A stretch of DNA of 5,619 nucleotides. Source: Bacillaceae bacterium. Its GTDB lineage: Bacteria; Bacillota; Bacilli; Bacillales_A; Planococcaceae. The notes beneath the pieces were generated by a model. The model had not been told where the DNA came from, did no database searches, and saw only the letters and a program-made list of their open reading frames with translations. Position 1 is the first letter of the stretch. Every line of letters begins with the position of its first letter. The position numbers and the translations under genes were made by a program. The stretch lies in NCBI GenBank assembly GCA_030149685.1, contig JASLGI010000189.1, positions 1-5,619 of the forward strand, read 5' to 3'. This document shows positions 1-5,619 of the stretch, in pieces.

Positions 1-996
1 TAGTTGCACTGCCACTTCGTTTGCTGCATTCATAACAGTCGGTAATGTACCACCTAACTTTCCTGCATCATACGCAAGTTGTAGCGCACGAAATCGATCG
101 AAATCGATCGGTTCAAAATGCAATTGACCGAGCTCTGACAATCGAAGCTTCTGTGGTTCTTTCATCGGTAAACGTTGAGGATATGTCAATGCGTATTGAA
201 TCGGTACACGCATATCTGGTGCTCCAAGTTGAGCAATCATACTCGTATCTTGAAATTCTACAACTGAGTGAACGATACTCTCTCTATGCATCACACATTC
301 GATACGATCAAATGGCATATCGAATAAGTGGTGAGCTTCTATTACTTCCAATCCTTTATTCATCATCGTTGCTGAATCAATGGTTAACTTGCTACCCATT
401 GACCAATTCGGATGATCAAGTGCTTCTTCAACTGACACTCCTACCAATTGTTCGCGTGTTTTATCACGAAAACTACCACCTGATGCTGTTAAAATGAGGC
501 GGTCGATCATTTTATCATCTTCTCCATTTAATGCTTGGAAAAGAGCAGAGTGCTCACTATCGACTGGCAAGATAGGCACTTCATATTTTTTCGCTTCATT
601 CATTACGATATCTCCAGCAGCAACTAATGTTTCTTTATTGGCAATTGCAATTGGAATGCGTGCACGAATCGCTTCTAACGTCGGTAATAAACCGACACTT
701 CCGATGACCGCATTCAGTAAAATATCTGCTCCACTTTCTGCGGCAACGATTCGCAACCCTTCATTTCCATAAACAAATCGTGTTTGAGAAAACTCTCGAG
801 TTAATTTCTCAGCATCCTCTTTTTGAGCGACTGAGACAATCCTTGGTTGAAATACGTGAACGATTTCTCGGACTTTTGGAATGTTGTACCCTGCTGCACA
901 CGCAATAAGACGAAAATGTTTCGGGTTATTTTTTATAATGTTTAACGTTTGTACTCCTATAGAGCCTGTTGCTCCGAGCAAACTAATGTTTTTCAA
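1..996 (-). CDS. dxr: 1-deoxy-D-xylulose 5-phosphate reductoisomerase (DXR), C-terminus cut off by window edge
   Basis: Cytoplasmic enzyme of the MEP isoprenoid pathway. It rearranges and reduces 1-deoxy-D-xylulose 5-phosphate to 2-C-methyl-D-erythritol 4-phosphate using NADPH and a divalent metal. The frame is open for 332 codons from a TTG at 996 to the window edge; the family is usually about 380-400 residues, so about 50 C-terminal residues are missing. Visible motifs are the NADPH-binding GATGSIG (residues 8-14), ANKET (119-123), metal ligands D146 and E148 in PVDSEHSA and E217 in [11 protein letters not shown], and the substrate/flexible-loop region with S172, H195, W198, M200, S208 and K214. 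These correspond to E. coli S186, H209, W212, M214, S222 and K228. The C-terminal part contains [16 protein letters not shown] at the edge. No key residue is missing in the visible part. TTG is preferred as start because the ribosome site GGGTGA lies 5 nt upstream. It follows cdsA by 16 nt and is probably cotranscribed with uppS-cdsA. Confidence 0.97.
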   Translation of the reverse strand, partial: MKNISLLGATGSIGVQTLNIIKNNPKHFRLIACAAGYNIPKVREIVHVFQPRIVSVAQKEDAEKLTREFSQTRFVYGNEGLRIVAAESGADILLNAVIGSVGLLPTLEAIRARIPIAIANKETLVAAGDIVMNEAKKYEVPILPVDSEHSALFQALNGEDDKMIDRLILTASGGSFRDKTREQLVGVSVEEALDHPNWSMGSKLTIDSATMMNKGLEVIEAHHLFDMPFDRIECVMHRESIVHSVVEFQDTSMIAQLGAPDMRVPIQYALTYPQRLPMKEPQKLRLSELGQLHFEPIDFDRFRALQLAYDAGKLGGTLPTVMNAANEVAVQL

Positions 997-1001
997 AACG
1001 G

Positions 1002-1009
1002 TCACCCTT
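1002..1009 (-). promoter_or_regulatory. Ribosome binding site of dxr, deciding a TTG start
   Basis: On the minus strand AAGGGTGA ends 5 nt before the TTG at 996. An in-frame GTG at 1005-1003 lies three codons upstream, but it is itself part of this ribosome binding site, so TTG is the better start. The conserved [14 protein letters not shown] beginning also fits the length of the family's N-terminus. Confidence 0.75.
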
Positions 1010-1012
1010 TCT

Positions 1013-1807
1013 TTAACCGATTAAATGTAAGAAATGTAATAGTGGTAAAACGAAGAGTAGACTATCGAATCGATCGACGACCCCTCCGTGACCTGGAAGT
1101 AATTTACCAAAGTCTTTAATATTGTAATGACGTTTAATCGCAGATGCAACTAAGTCACCCATTTGACCGAATACCGACGCAATCGTTGTCACTACAAATA
1201 ACGTGACAAATGAATCTGTCACTGGGAAAAAGTAATTGTAGGCAAATAAAAAGACAAGTGCACTCATAACTCCACCTAAAAATCCTTCAACCGTTTTGTT
1301 CGGTGATATCGCAGGCCACAATTTATGTTTTCCGAAACGACTACCTATAAAATAAGCACCTGAATCCGTTGTCCAAACAATCAATAAAGCATAGAAAATA
1401 TACTCTAAACCGAATGCACGTGTTTCAATAAAGTAATGAAAACCGATCCCGACATATAACGCACTTAATAAAATAAAACCTACATGTTCAAACGTAAAGC
1501 GGTTTTTCATAAAAACTGTGTGAATCAATAATAAAAACATAATAAAGAAAAATAATTGTGTCGGTTCTAATGTTGTCCATTCTGCTAACTGTTCTTTTCC
1601 TTCACTCGGTAGTAAAATAAGCGCCAGTGCTAACCAACCTAAAATGCCTTCTACCGAAAAGAGTGACATTTTACGCATGCGAAACAATTCAAATAACCCG
1701 ATCGTTCCTAACGCATAAATTGCCAACGTTAACGGCCAGTTACCTATAAAGATAATTGGAATAAAAATCCCAAAAGCAATAATAGCCGTTATAATCCTTT
1801 GTTTCAT
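1013..1807 (-). CDS. cdsA: Phosphatidate cytidylyltransferase (CDP-diglyceride synthase)
   Basis: Integral membrane enzyme that condenses CTP with phosphatidic acid to CDP-diacylglycerol and pyrophosphate, the branch point for phosphatidylglycerol, cardiolipin and phosphatidylethanolamine synthesis. The 264-residue product matches the usual size of Bacillales CdsA. It is strongly hydrophobic, with about eight or nine probable membrane segments (roughly 4-22, 26-41, 55-68, 84-99, 107-125, 134-147, 176-195, 200-216 and 248-262). The family signature is complete at residues 222-248: S222, K225-R226, K231-D232, the PGHGG run (238-242) and D245-R246-F247-D248. A second conserved block holds TDSGAY (147-152) and SPNKTVEG (168-175). 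The ATG at 1807 overlaps the uppS stop codon as ATGA, with AGGAGG 6 nt upstream, which suggests translational coupling. The dxr gene starts 16 nt after the TAA stop. Confidence 0.97.
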   Translation of the reverse strand: MKQRIITAIIAFGIFIPIIFIGNWPLTLAIYALGTIGLFELFRMRKMSLFSVEGILGWLALALILLPSEGKEQLAEWTTLEPTQLFFFIMFLLLIHTVFMKNRFTFEHVGFILLSALYVGIGFHYFIETRAFGLEYIFYALLIVWTTDSGAYFIGSRFGKHKLWPAISPNKTVEGFLGGVMSALVFLFAYNYFFPVTDSFVTLFVVTTIASVFGQMGDLVASAIKRHYNIKDFGKLLPGHGGVVDRFDSLLFVLPLLHFLHLIG

Positions 1808-2589
1808 TTCGTTCCTCCTCCGACACTACCGAAGCGACGATTTCGTTGCTGATACTCTTCAATTGTGTCTATAAAATGCTCTTCTGTAAAATCTGGCCAA
1901 TAAACATCCGTAAAAATAAATTCTGCATAAGCTAATTGCCATAATAAAAAGTTCGACAAACGTAATTCTCCACTCGTCCGAATAAGTAAATCCGGATCAG
2001 GTAAATGAGCAGTCATCATATGTTCATTCACAACTTTTTCATCAATCGCTGAAGGATCTAATGTACCTGCAGCTACTTCTTCTGCAATTCGCTTTGTCAT
2101 CTCTACAAGTTCTGCGCGCCCTCCATAATTTAAAGCGAAATTTAAAACTAACCCATCATTATGTGCTGTTTTTTCCATCGCTTCATCAATTGCTCGCTTC
2201 GTATGCGCTGGTAAACGATCTGAATGACCAATCATTTCTACTCTCACATTTTCTTCAATCAATTCCGGCAAATATGTATGTAAAAAATCATTGGGGAGCT
2301 TCATTAAAAACTCTACTTCTTTCGAAGGTCGCTTCCAGTTTTCTGTCGAAAAGGCATACATCGTTAATACTTTCACTCCGAGACGATTCGCGATTTTCGT
2401 CACACGTTGCACCGTCTTCATTCCTTCTCGATGCCCTGCGATACGCGGCAAGTGCCTTTTCTTCGCCCAACGGCCATTGCCATCCATAATGATTGCAATA
2501 TGTTCAGGGACTTCATTTGCTTTTACTTGTTCTAAGCGACTCACCGTCTCTTCTGTCGCTTTATTTCCGTTCCACCATTTTTTTAACAT
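1804..2589 (-). CDS. uppS: Undecaprenyl diphosphate synthase (cis-prenyltransferase)
   Basis: Cytoplasmic or membrane-associated enzyme that adds eight isopentenyl units in cis to farnesyl diphosphate, giving the C55 carrier lipid precursor for peptidoglycan and wall teichoic acid. The 261-residue product is close to the family's usual length (about 250-260). Visible motifs are IAIIMDGNGRWAK (residues 31-43) with catalytic D36 (E. coli D26), AFSTENWKRP (79-88), NFALNYGGRAE (150-160), the isopentenyl diphosphate-binding RTSGE-LRLSNF block (204-214) and the terminal QQRNRRFG (247-254). The ATG at 2589 is chosen because GGGGGA lies 7 nt upstream and the protein then has normal length. The frame stays open upstream to a GTG at 2745, but that 52-residue extension is unlike the family. 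The gene stands about 240 nt after frr, behind a hairpin, so it probably has its own promoter. Its TGA overlaps the cdsA ATG. Confidence 0.97.
   Translation of the reverse strand: MLKKWWNGNKATEETVSRLEQVKANEVPEHIAIIMDGNGRWAKKRHLPRIAGHREGMKTVQRVTKIANRLGVKVLTMYAFSTENWKRPSKEVEFLMKLPNDFLHTYLPELIEENVRVEMIGHSDRLPAHTKRAIDEAMEKTAHNDGLVLNFALNYGGRAELVEMTKRIAEEVAAGTLDPSAIDEKVVNEHMMTAHLPDPDLLIRTSGELRLSNFLLWQLAYAEFIFTDVYWPDFTEEHFIDTIEEYQQRNRRFGSVGGGTK
1814..1819 (-). promoter_or_regulatory. Ribosome binding site of cdsA inside the end of uppS
   Basis: AGGAGG on the minus strand, 6 nt before the cdsA ATG. It sits inside a GGAGGAGGA run that also encodes the last glycines of UppS, so the site doubles as coding sequence. 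Confidence 0.85.
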
Positions 2590-2596
2590 CCATCGT

Positions 2597-2602
2597 TCCC
2601 CC
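2597..2602 (-). promoter_or_regulatory. Ribosome binding site of uppS, deciding the start
   Basis: GGGGGA on the minus strand, 7 nt before the ATG at 2589. It departs from the AGGAGG sites of the neighbouring genes and should pair less well with 16S rRNA. An out-of-frame ATG at 2593 lies within the spacer and opens only a frame of about ten codons. Confidence 0.7.
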
Positions 2603-2637
2603 AATAACACGTTCTTTTTGAGCGAGTTCACAACAGT

Positions 2638-2659
2638 TATCGTACCAAATTTAACGATA
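2638..2659 (-). repeat. Small inverted repeat in the uppS leader
   Basis: TATCGT and ACGATA form perfect 6-nt arms around a 10-nt spacer, about 50 nt upstream of the uppS start. It could be a weak RNA hairpin or a protein site; chance is also possible for so short a repeat in AT-rich DNA. TACGAT within it (minus strand) also resembles a -10 element. Confidence 0.3.
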
Positions 2660-2704
2660 CATTTCATTAAGGAACTTATATTCCCATTAGAACTCTTCAA
2701 ATTT

Positions 2705-2733
2705 AAGACGTTTGAGTGAATAGAAAAGTTCAC
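2705..2733 (-). promoter_or_regulatory. Possible ECF-sigma-type promoter of uppS-cdsA-dxr
   Basis: On the minus strand GTGAAC (2733-2728) and CGTCTT (2710-2705) are separated by exactly 17 nt. The AAC and CGTC cores match the B. subtilis sigma-W/sigma-M type consensus (TGAAAC, 16-17 nt, CGTC). The first positions of the -35 are imperfect. It lies after the hairpin that follows frr and would give a leader of about 105-110 nt before uppS. No convincing sigma-A TTGACA/TATAAT pair was seen in this gap; the best is ATGAAA, 17 nt, TACGAT. The call rests on consensus matching by eye. Confidence 0.4.
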
Positions 2734-2771
2734 CTTTCCATACACTTTGCAAATGACTGAACGAAATAACG

Positions 2772-2806
2772 AAAGACGCGAAAGCTATCATTAGCTTCGC
2801 GTCTTT
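2772..2806 (-). terminator. Probable weak intrinsic terminator after frr
   Basis: On the minus strand AAAGACGCGAAGCT pairs with AGCTTTCGCGTCTTT around a 6-nt loop; one unpaired base makes the stem imperfect. It starts about 25 nt after the frr stop. The downstream tract (CGTTATTTCGTT) is interrupted, so termination is likely partial, or the hairpin may serve mainly as a 3' stabiliser. Confidence 0.65.
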
Positions 2807-2830
2807 AGCGATTACACGTATAACAATTCG

Positions 2831-3388
2831 TTAAACGTCCATAATTTCATTTTCTTTTTCTTGTGCAAGACGTTCTGCTTCTGCGATTGAATCATCTGTT
2901 AACTTTTGAACATCGTCATTGTAACGGTGTAATTCGTCTTCTGTAATGTCGCCATCTTTTTCAAGCTTTTTAAACGCTTCATTTGCGTCACGACGTACGT
3001 TTCGAATCGCTACTTTTGCGTCTTCTAATTGACCACCGACTACTTTTGCTAATTCTTTACGACGTTCTTCAGTTAATGCTGGTACTGATAAACGAATTAC
3101 TTCTCCATCGTTTGATGGTGTAATACCGATATCTGAAACTAAAATTGCTTTTTCAATTTCATCGATAATCGTTTTATCATACGGCTTAATCACGAGTAAA
3201 CGCGCTTCAGGCACTGTAATACCTGCCATTTGGTTTAATGGTGTCATCGCTCCGTAATATTCAACTTGAATGTGATCGACGAGTGATGCGTTTGCTCGTC
3301 CTGCACGAACAGTTGCTAAGTTACGTGATAATGACTCAATTGCTTCGTTCATTTTCGTTTTTGCATCTGACATAATTGTGTTTGGCAT
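2831..3388 (-). CDS. frr: Ribosome recycling factor (RRF)
   Basis: Cytoplasmic translation factor that, with EF-G, splits the post-termination ribosome so the subunits can be reused. The product has 185 residues, the standard length. Domain I, the three-helix bundle, is formed by about residues 1-30 and 105-185; it contains VRAGRAN (27-33), [10 protein letters not shown] (104-113), NVRRDAN (130-136) and KDGDITEDE (144-152). Domain II (about 31-104) contains [14 protein letters not shown] and [14 protein letters not shown]. The ATG at 3388 has AAGGAGG 10 nt upstream. The next in-frame ATG (codon 6) would be about 25 nt from that site, so it is less likely. The gene is 19 nt downstream of pyrH and surely shares its transcript. 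An imperfect hairpin follows it. Confidence 0.98.
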   Translation of the reverse strand: MPNTIMSDAKTKMNEAIESLSRNLATVRAGRANASLVDHIQVEYYGAMTPLNQMAGITVPEARLLVIKPYDKTIIDEIEKAILVSDIGITPSNDGEVIRLSVPALTEERRKELAKVVGGQLEDAKVAIRNVRRDANEAFKKLEKDGDITEDELHRYNDDVQKLTDDSIAEAERLAQEKENEIMDV

Positions 3389-3407
3389 TTTATTTTTTCC
3401 TCCTTAA

Positions 3408-4124
3408 TTACTCGATGACCGTACCGATCGGTTCACCTTGAACGGCTCTTTTAATATTGCCATCTTCTGAAATTGAGAATACAACGAGCGGAATATCATT
3501 TTCCATACATAATGTTGATGCTGTAGCATCCATTACTTCTAAACCTTGACTCACGACATCCATGTATGTAAGTTCTGTATACTTTGTTGCGTTTGAGTCT
3601 TTCATCGGGTCTGCTGAGTATACACCATCGACATTATTTTTCGCCATTAAAATGACATCCGCTTCAATTTCTGCTGCTCGTAATGCTGCTGTCGTATCCG
3701 TTGAGAAATAAGGGTTTCCTGTACCTGCTGCAAAAATTACGACACGTTTTTTCTCTAAGTGACGAATTGCTTTTCGGCGAATATATGGTTCTGCAATTTG
3801 ACGCATTTCAATTGATGTTGAAACTCGTGTTTGAACACCTAAATTTTCTAATGCATCTTGTAATGCTAATGAGTTCATAACCGTCGCAAGCATTCCCATA
3901 TAGTCTGCTGTCGTACGATCCATTCCCATCTCACTACCGATTTTACCTCTCCATATATTCCCTCCACCAACTACAACTGCTACCTCAACGTCTAAATCGA
4001 CGACATCTTTTACTTGTTCTGCTACAGACTTTACAATCGTTGGCGATAAACCGAAGCCTTGATCTCCAGCAAGAGCTTCTCCACTTAATTTTAACACGAT
4101 GCGTTCATATTTTGGCGCGCTCAT
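3408..4124 (-). CDS. pyrH: Uridylate kinase (UMP kinase)
   Basis: Cytoplasmic enzyme of the amino acid kinase fold that phosphorylates UMP to UDP with ATP, a required step for UTP and CTP synthesis. In Bacillota homologues it is activated by GTP and inhibited by UTP. The 238-residue product matches the usual length of about 240. Visible motifs are LKLSGEAL (11-18) with K12, [10 protein letters not shown] (51-60), the UMP/allosteric region [16 protein letters not shown] (69-84), [14 protein letters not shown] (134-147), [12 protein letters not shown] (162-173) and MDATA (198-202). The ATG at 4124 is chosen because GGAGG lies 6 nt upstream and [15 protein letters not shown] fits the family's N-terminus. 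The frame runs open to 4172, but that stretch lies inside the tsf terminator hairpin. No clear promoter fits in the 32 nt between terminator and start, so readthrough from tsf is the likely source of transcript. Confidence 0.98.
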   Translation of the reverse strand: MSAPKYERIVLKLSGEALAGDQGFGLSPTIVKSVAEQVKDVVDLDVEVAVVVGGGNIWRGKIGSEMGMDRTTADYMGMLATVMNSLALQDALENLGVQTRVSTSIEMRQIAEPYIRRKAIRHLEKKRVVIFAAGTGNPYFSTDTTAALRAAEIEADVILMAKNNVDGVYSADPMKDSNATKYTELTYMDVVSQGLEVMDATASTLCMENDIPLVVFSISEDGNIKRAVQGEPIGTVIE

Positions 4125-4156
4125 TTGTATCCTCCACCTACTTAAAATAATTTGTT

Positions 4157-4185
4157 GAAAAATAGGGAACACATGATGTGTTCCC
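4157..4185 (-). terminator. Intrinsic terminator after tsf
   Basis: On the minus strand GGGAACACA and TGTGTTCCC form a perfect 9-bp stem around a 3-nt loop, followed directly by TATTTTT. It begins about 17 nt after the tsf stop and ends 32 nt before pyrH. Strong by eye, though pyrH probably depends on leakage through it. Confidence 0.88.
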
Positions 4186-4202
4186 CATTGGAATGGTGCT
4201 TC

Positions 4203-5084
4203 TTAGCCTTTCATTTGTCCCATTACTTCGTCTGCGAAGTTCTCTTCACGTTTCTCGAGACCTTCACCAACTTCGTAACGAACGAATGTTGTTAATTTTC
4301 CACCTGTTGCTTCTACGAACTTACCAACTGTTTGGTCACCATCTTTAACGAATGGTTGTTCGAGTACACAGATTTCTTCGAAGAATTTACCGAGGCGACC
4401 TTCAACCATTTTCGCAACGATTTTTTCTGGTTTACCTTCGTTGAGTGCTTGCTCAGTTAAAACTGAACGTTCGCGCTCTACTTCTTCTTCTGCTACATCT
4501 TCACGTGCAATATATTGTGGGTTCATAGCCGCAATGTGCATTGCAACGTCTTTTGCTGCATCTTCGTCTGTAGCACCTTCAATTAATGTTAATACAGAGA
4601 TACGTCCACCCATGTGTACGTATGGTCCGAATACATCTGCGTCTGTTTTTGTCATAATTTCAAAACGACGTAATGTAATTTTCTCACCAATTTTTGCTAC
4701 TGCGTTTGAAATGTGATCTTGTACAGTTGAACCATTTTCCATTGTTGAAGCAAGTGCTGCTTCTACGTCTGCTGGTTCTTCAGCAAGTAAGTGATCTGCT
4801 AATTCTTGTACGAGGTTTTGGAACATTTCGTTTTTAGCTACGAAGTCTGTTTCAGCGTTCACTTCAAGGATTACCGCTTTGTTTCCTTTTGCTACAACAG
4901 AAGTCATACCTTCTGCAGCGATACGGTCACCTTTTTTAGCTGCTGATGAAAGACCTTTTTCACGTAAGAAGTCGATTGCTGCATCGATATCTCCGTTTGT
5001 TTGATCTAATGCTTTTTTACAGTCCATCATACCTGCGCCTGTGCGCTCACGTAATTCTTTAACCATTTTAGCTGTTACTGCCAT
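4203..5084 (-). CDS. tsf: Translation elongation factor Ts (EF-Ts)
   Basis: Cytoplasmic guanine-nucleotide exchange factor that releases GDP from EF-Tu. The product has 293 residues, normal for Bacillales. The N-terminal UBA-like domain (about 1-50) contains the family signature [16 protein letters not shown] (11-26). The second signature, [12 protein letters not shown] (74-85), carries T79, D80 and F81; D80 and F81 are the residues that in E. coli EF-Ts enter EF-Tu and disturb the magnesium site. Core repeats follow, with [11 protein letters not shown] (155-165), [14 protein letters not shown] (179-192) and [19 protein letters not shown] (228-246). The ATG at 5084 has AGGAGG 8 nt upstream, and [12 protein letters not shown] is the typical beginning. 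It lies downstream of rpsB but is separated by a strong terminator and a 129-nt gap with its own probable promoter. Another terminator follows it. Confidence 0.98.
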   Translation of the reverse strand: MAVTAKMVKELRERTGAGMMDCKKALDQTNGDIDAAIDFLREKGLSSAAKKGDRIAAEGMTSVVAKGNKAVILEVNAETDFVAKNEMFQNLVQELADHLLAEEPADVEAALASTMENGSTVQDHISNAVAKIGEKITLRRFEIMTKTDADVFGPYVHMGGRISVLTLIEGATDEDAAKDVAMHIAAMNPQYIAREDVAEEEVERERSVLTEQALNEGKPEKIVAKMVEGRLGKFFEEICVLEQPFVKDGDQTVGKFVEATGGKLTTFVRYEVGEGLEKREENFADEVMGQMKG

Positions 5085-5098
5085 TTTATATTCCTCCT

Positions 5099-5114
5099 AT
5101 GCGATTAATCGCAT
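5099..5114 (-). promoter_or_regulatory. 16-bp perfect palindrome between tsf promoter and ribosome site
   Basis: ATGCGATTAATCGCAT reads the same on both strands and directly abuts the AGGAGG of tsf (5093-5098). If transcription starts about 7 nt after the proposed -10, the palindrome spans roughly -4 to +12, a normal place for a repressor operator. If transcription starts further upstream, it would form a 6-bp RNA hairpin with a UUAA loop next to the ribosome site. The symmetry is seen directly; the function is inferred. Confidence 0.5.
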
Positions 5115-5139
5115 GTATTTTAACATACATTACATACTA
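5113..5139 (-). repeat. Direct and inverted GTATGT-type repeats around the tsf -10
   Basis: On the minus strand GTATGT occurs twice with a 3-nt spacer, and the second copy is part of an inverted repeat ATGTAT-6 nt-ATACAT (5130-5113) that encloses the -10. Together with the adjoining 16-bp palindrome the promoter is unusually rich in symmetry. Some of this may reflect AT-rich composition. Confidence 0.4.
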
Positions 5140-5145
5140 TTTAAT
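5117..5145 (-). promoter_or_regulatory. Probable sigma-A promoter of tsf with extended -10
   Basis: On the minus strand TGTTAAAAT (5125-5117) is an extended -10: TG, one base, then TAAAAT, five of six matches to TATAAT. The hexamer 17 nt upstream is ATTAAA (5145-5140), a poor -35, which is common for extended -10 promoters. It lies between the rpsB terminator and tsf. A second possible -10, TGTAAT, lies a few bases upstream. Confidence 0.55.
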
Positions 5146-5162
5146 CTATTGTCGTATTTCTG

Positions 5163-5197
5163 AAAAAAGACGATAAGGGGATTAGCCGCTTATCGTC
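5163..5197 (-). terminator. Intrinsic terminator after rpsB
   Basis: On the minus strand GACGATAAG and CTTATCGTC form a perfect 9-bp stem with an 11-nt loop, followed directly by TTTTTT. It begins 16 nt after the rpsB stop. This is the strongest terminator in the window by eye and separates rpsB from tsf. Confidence 0.92.
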
Positions 5198-5213
5198 CTT
5201 CTTTTTCAAAAAA

Positions 5214-5619
5214 TTACTCTGCAGCTTCTTCTGTTTTTTCTGCTTCTGCTTCAGCGTTTGCTTCAACTTCTGCTGCTGCGTCATCTTCACCTTGTTGACC
5301 TTCGATGATAGCATCTGCCATTTTGCTTGTAATTAAGCGTACAGCACGGATTGCATCGTCGTTTGATGGGATCACATAGTCGATCTCATCTGGGTCACAG
5401 TTTGTGTCGACCATCGCAATGATAGGGATGTTTAATTTATTTGCTTCAGCTACTGCGATGCGCTCTTTACGTGGGTCTACGATAAATACTGCATCTGGTA
5501 ACTGTTTCATATCACGGATACCGCCTAAGAATTTCATTAAGCGTGCGTGTTCTTTTTCTAATTCAGAAACTTCTTTTTTAGGAAGTACTTCGAAGATCCC
5601 GTCTTCTTGTAACTTCTCG
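5214..5619 (-). CDS. rpsB: 30S ribosomal protein S2, N-terminus beyond window edge
   Basis: Structural protein of the small ribosomal subunit, bound late in assembly on the solvent side near S1 where present. Only the last 134 codons are in the window; the start lies to the right of it. The visible part begins in [17 protein letters not shown] and carries conserved S2 blocks: [55 protein letters not shown] and [17 protein letters not shown]. After the conserved domain there is a tail of about 25 residues made almost only of alanine, glutamate and aspartate (codons 5217-5291), longer than I recall for B. subtilis S2. A strong terminator follows the TAA. Confidence 0.97.
   Translation of the reverse strand, partial: EKLQEDGIFEVLPKKEVSELEKEHARLMKFLGGIRDMKQLPDAVFIVDPRKERIAVAEANKLNIPIIAMVDTNCDPDEIDYVIPSNDDAIRAVRLITSKMADAIIEGQQGEDDAAAEVEANAEAEAEKTEEAAE

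Noticed and set aside
45..772. Open frames on the plus strand across dxr (45-497 and 494-772)
   Set aside because: They are antisense to an intact dxr frame with all family motifs, have no ribosome sites and resemble no family I know.
2061..2719. Open frames on the plus strand across uppS and its leader, and a 60-codon minus-strand frame at 2288-2470
   Set aside because: Shadows of uppS; the plus-strand frames are antisense and the minus-strand one is out of frame with a clearly conserved gene.
2590..2745. Upstream extension of uppS to a GTG at 2745
   Set aside because: Gives 52 residues unlike the family, covers the likely promoter and leader, and ignores the GGGGGA site 7 nt before the ATG at 2589.
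3683..3880. Plus-strand open frame inside pyrH, and a similar one at 4441-4716 inside tsf
   Set aside because: Antisense to conserved coding sequence, without ribosome sites or recognisable domains.
4125..4172. Upstream extension of pyrH to 4172
   Set aside because: The added codons lie in the tsf terminator hairpin; the ATG at 4124 has a good ribosome site and gives the normal length.
4185..4196. CCATT/AATGG pair upstream of the tsf terminator, considered as an antiterminator
   Set aside because: Only a 2-nt loop would remain and it overlaps the terminator stem by one base, so it cannot compete meaningfully.
1..5619. Mobile elements, CRISPR arrays, tRNA genes, riboswitches, phage or defence genes
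   Set aside because: None seen; nearly all the window is accounted for by seven conserved housekeeping genes and short gaps.

Overview
This window is a compact housekeeping locus, read entirely from the minus strand (right to left on the given strand). In transcription order it encodes ribosomal protein S2 (rpsB, C-terminal part only), elongation factor Ts (tsf), UMP kinase (pyrH), ribosome recycling factor (frr), undecaprenyl diphosphate synthase (uppS), CDP-diglyceride synthase (cdsA) and DXP reductoisomerase (dxr, cut off at the left edge). This order, the low-GC base composition, the strong AGGAGG-type ribosome binding sites and proteins that resemble my memory of the Bacillus subtilis orthologues all suggest a Bacillota chromosome, most likely Bacillales. 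The presence of dxr means the MEP pathway is used for isoprenoids, which argues against Staphylococcus-like relatives that use mevalonate. I cannot name the genus from this sequence alone.

Layout from right to left: rpsB ends at 5214 and is followed by a strong intrinsic terminator (5163-5197). The tsf promoter region comes next (about 5099-5145), with an extended -10 and several dyad and direct repeats, and then tsf (5084-4203). A second strong terminator (4157-4185) separates tsf from pyrH (4124-3408), which is followed 19 nt later by frr (3388-2831). A third, imperfect hairpin (2772-2806) follows frr. The roughly 240-nt gap before uppS (2589-1804) holds a possible ECF-type promoter and a small inverted repeat. 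uppS overlaps cdsA (1807-1013) by 4 nt (ATGA), and dxr begins 16 nt after cdsA with a TTG start codon.

The first four genes serve protein synthesis (S2, EF-Ts, RRF) and pyrimidine nucleotide supply (UMP kinase). The last three serve the envelope: Dxr makes the MEP-pathway intermediate from which isoprenoids derive, UppS makes the C55 lipid carrier for peptidoglycan and teichoic acids, and CdsA makes CDP-diacylglycerol for phospholipids. The terminators divide the locus into probable units: rpsB, tsf (with readthrough into pyrH-frr), and uppS-cdsA-dxr.

I found no mobile elements, CRISPR arrays, tRNA or rRNA genes, pseudogenes or unknown protein-coding genes. There is no stretch over 300 bases without a gene. 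I see no sign of a new multi-gene system; the points worth checking are regulatory signals between the genes, chiefly the dyad-rich tsf promoter and the possible stress promoter upstream of uppS.
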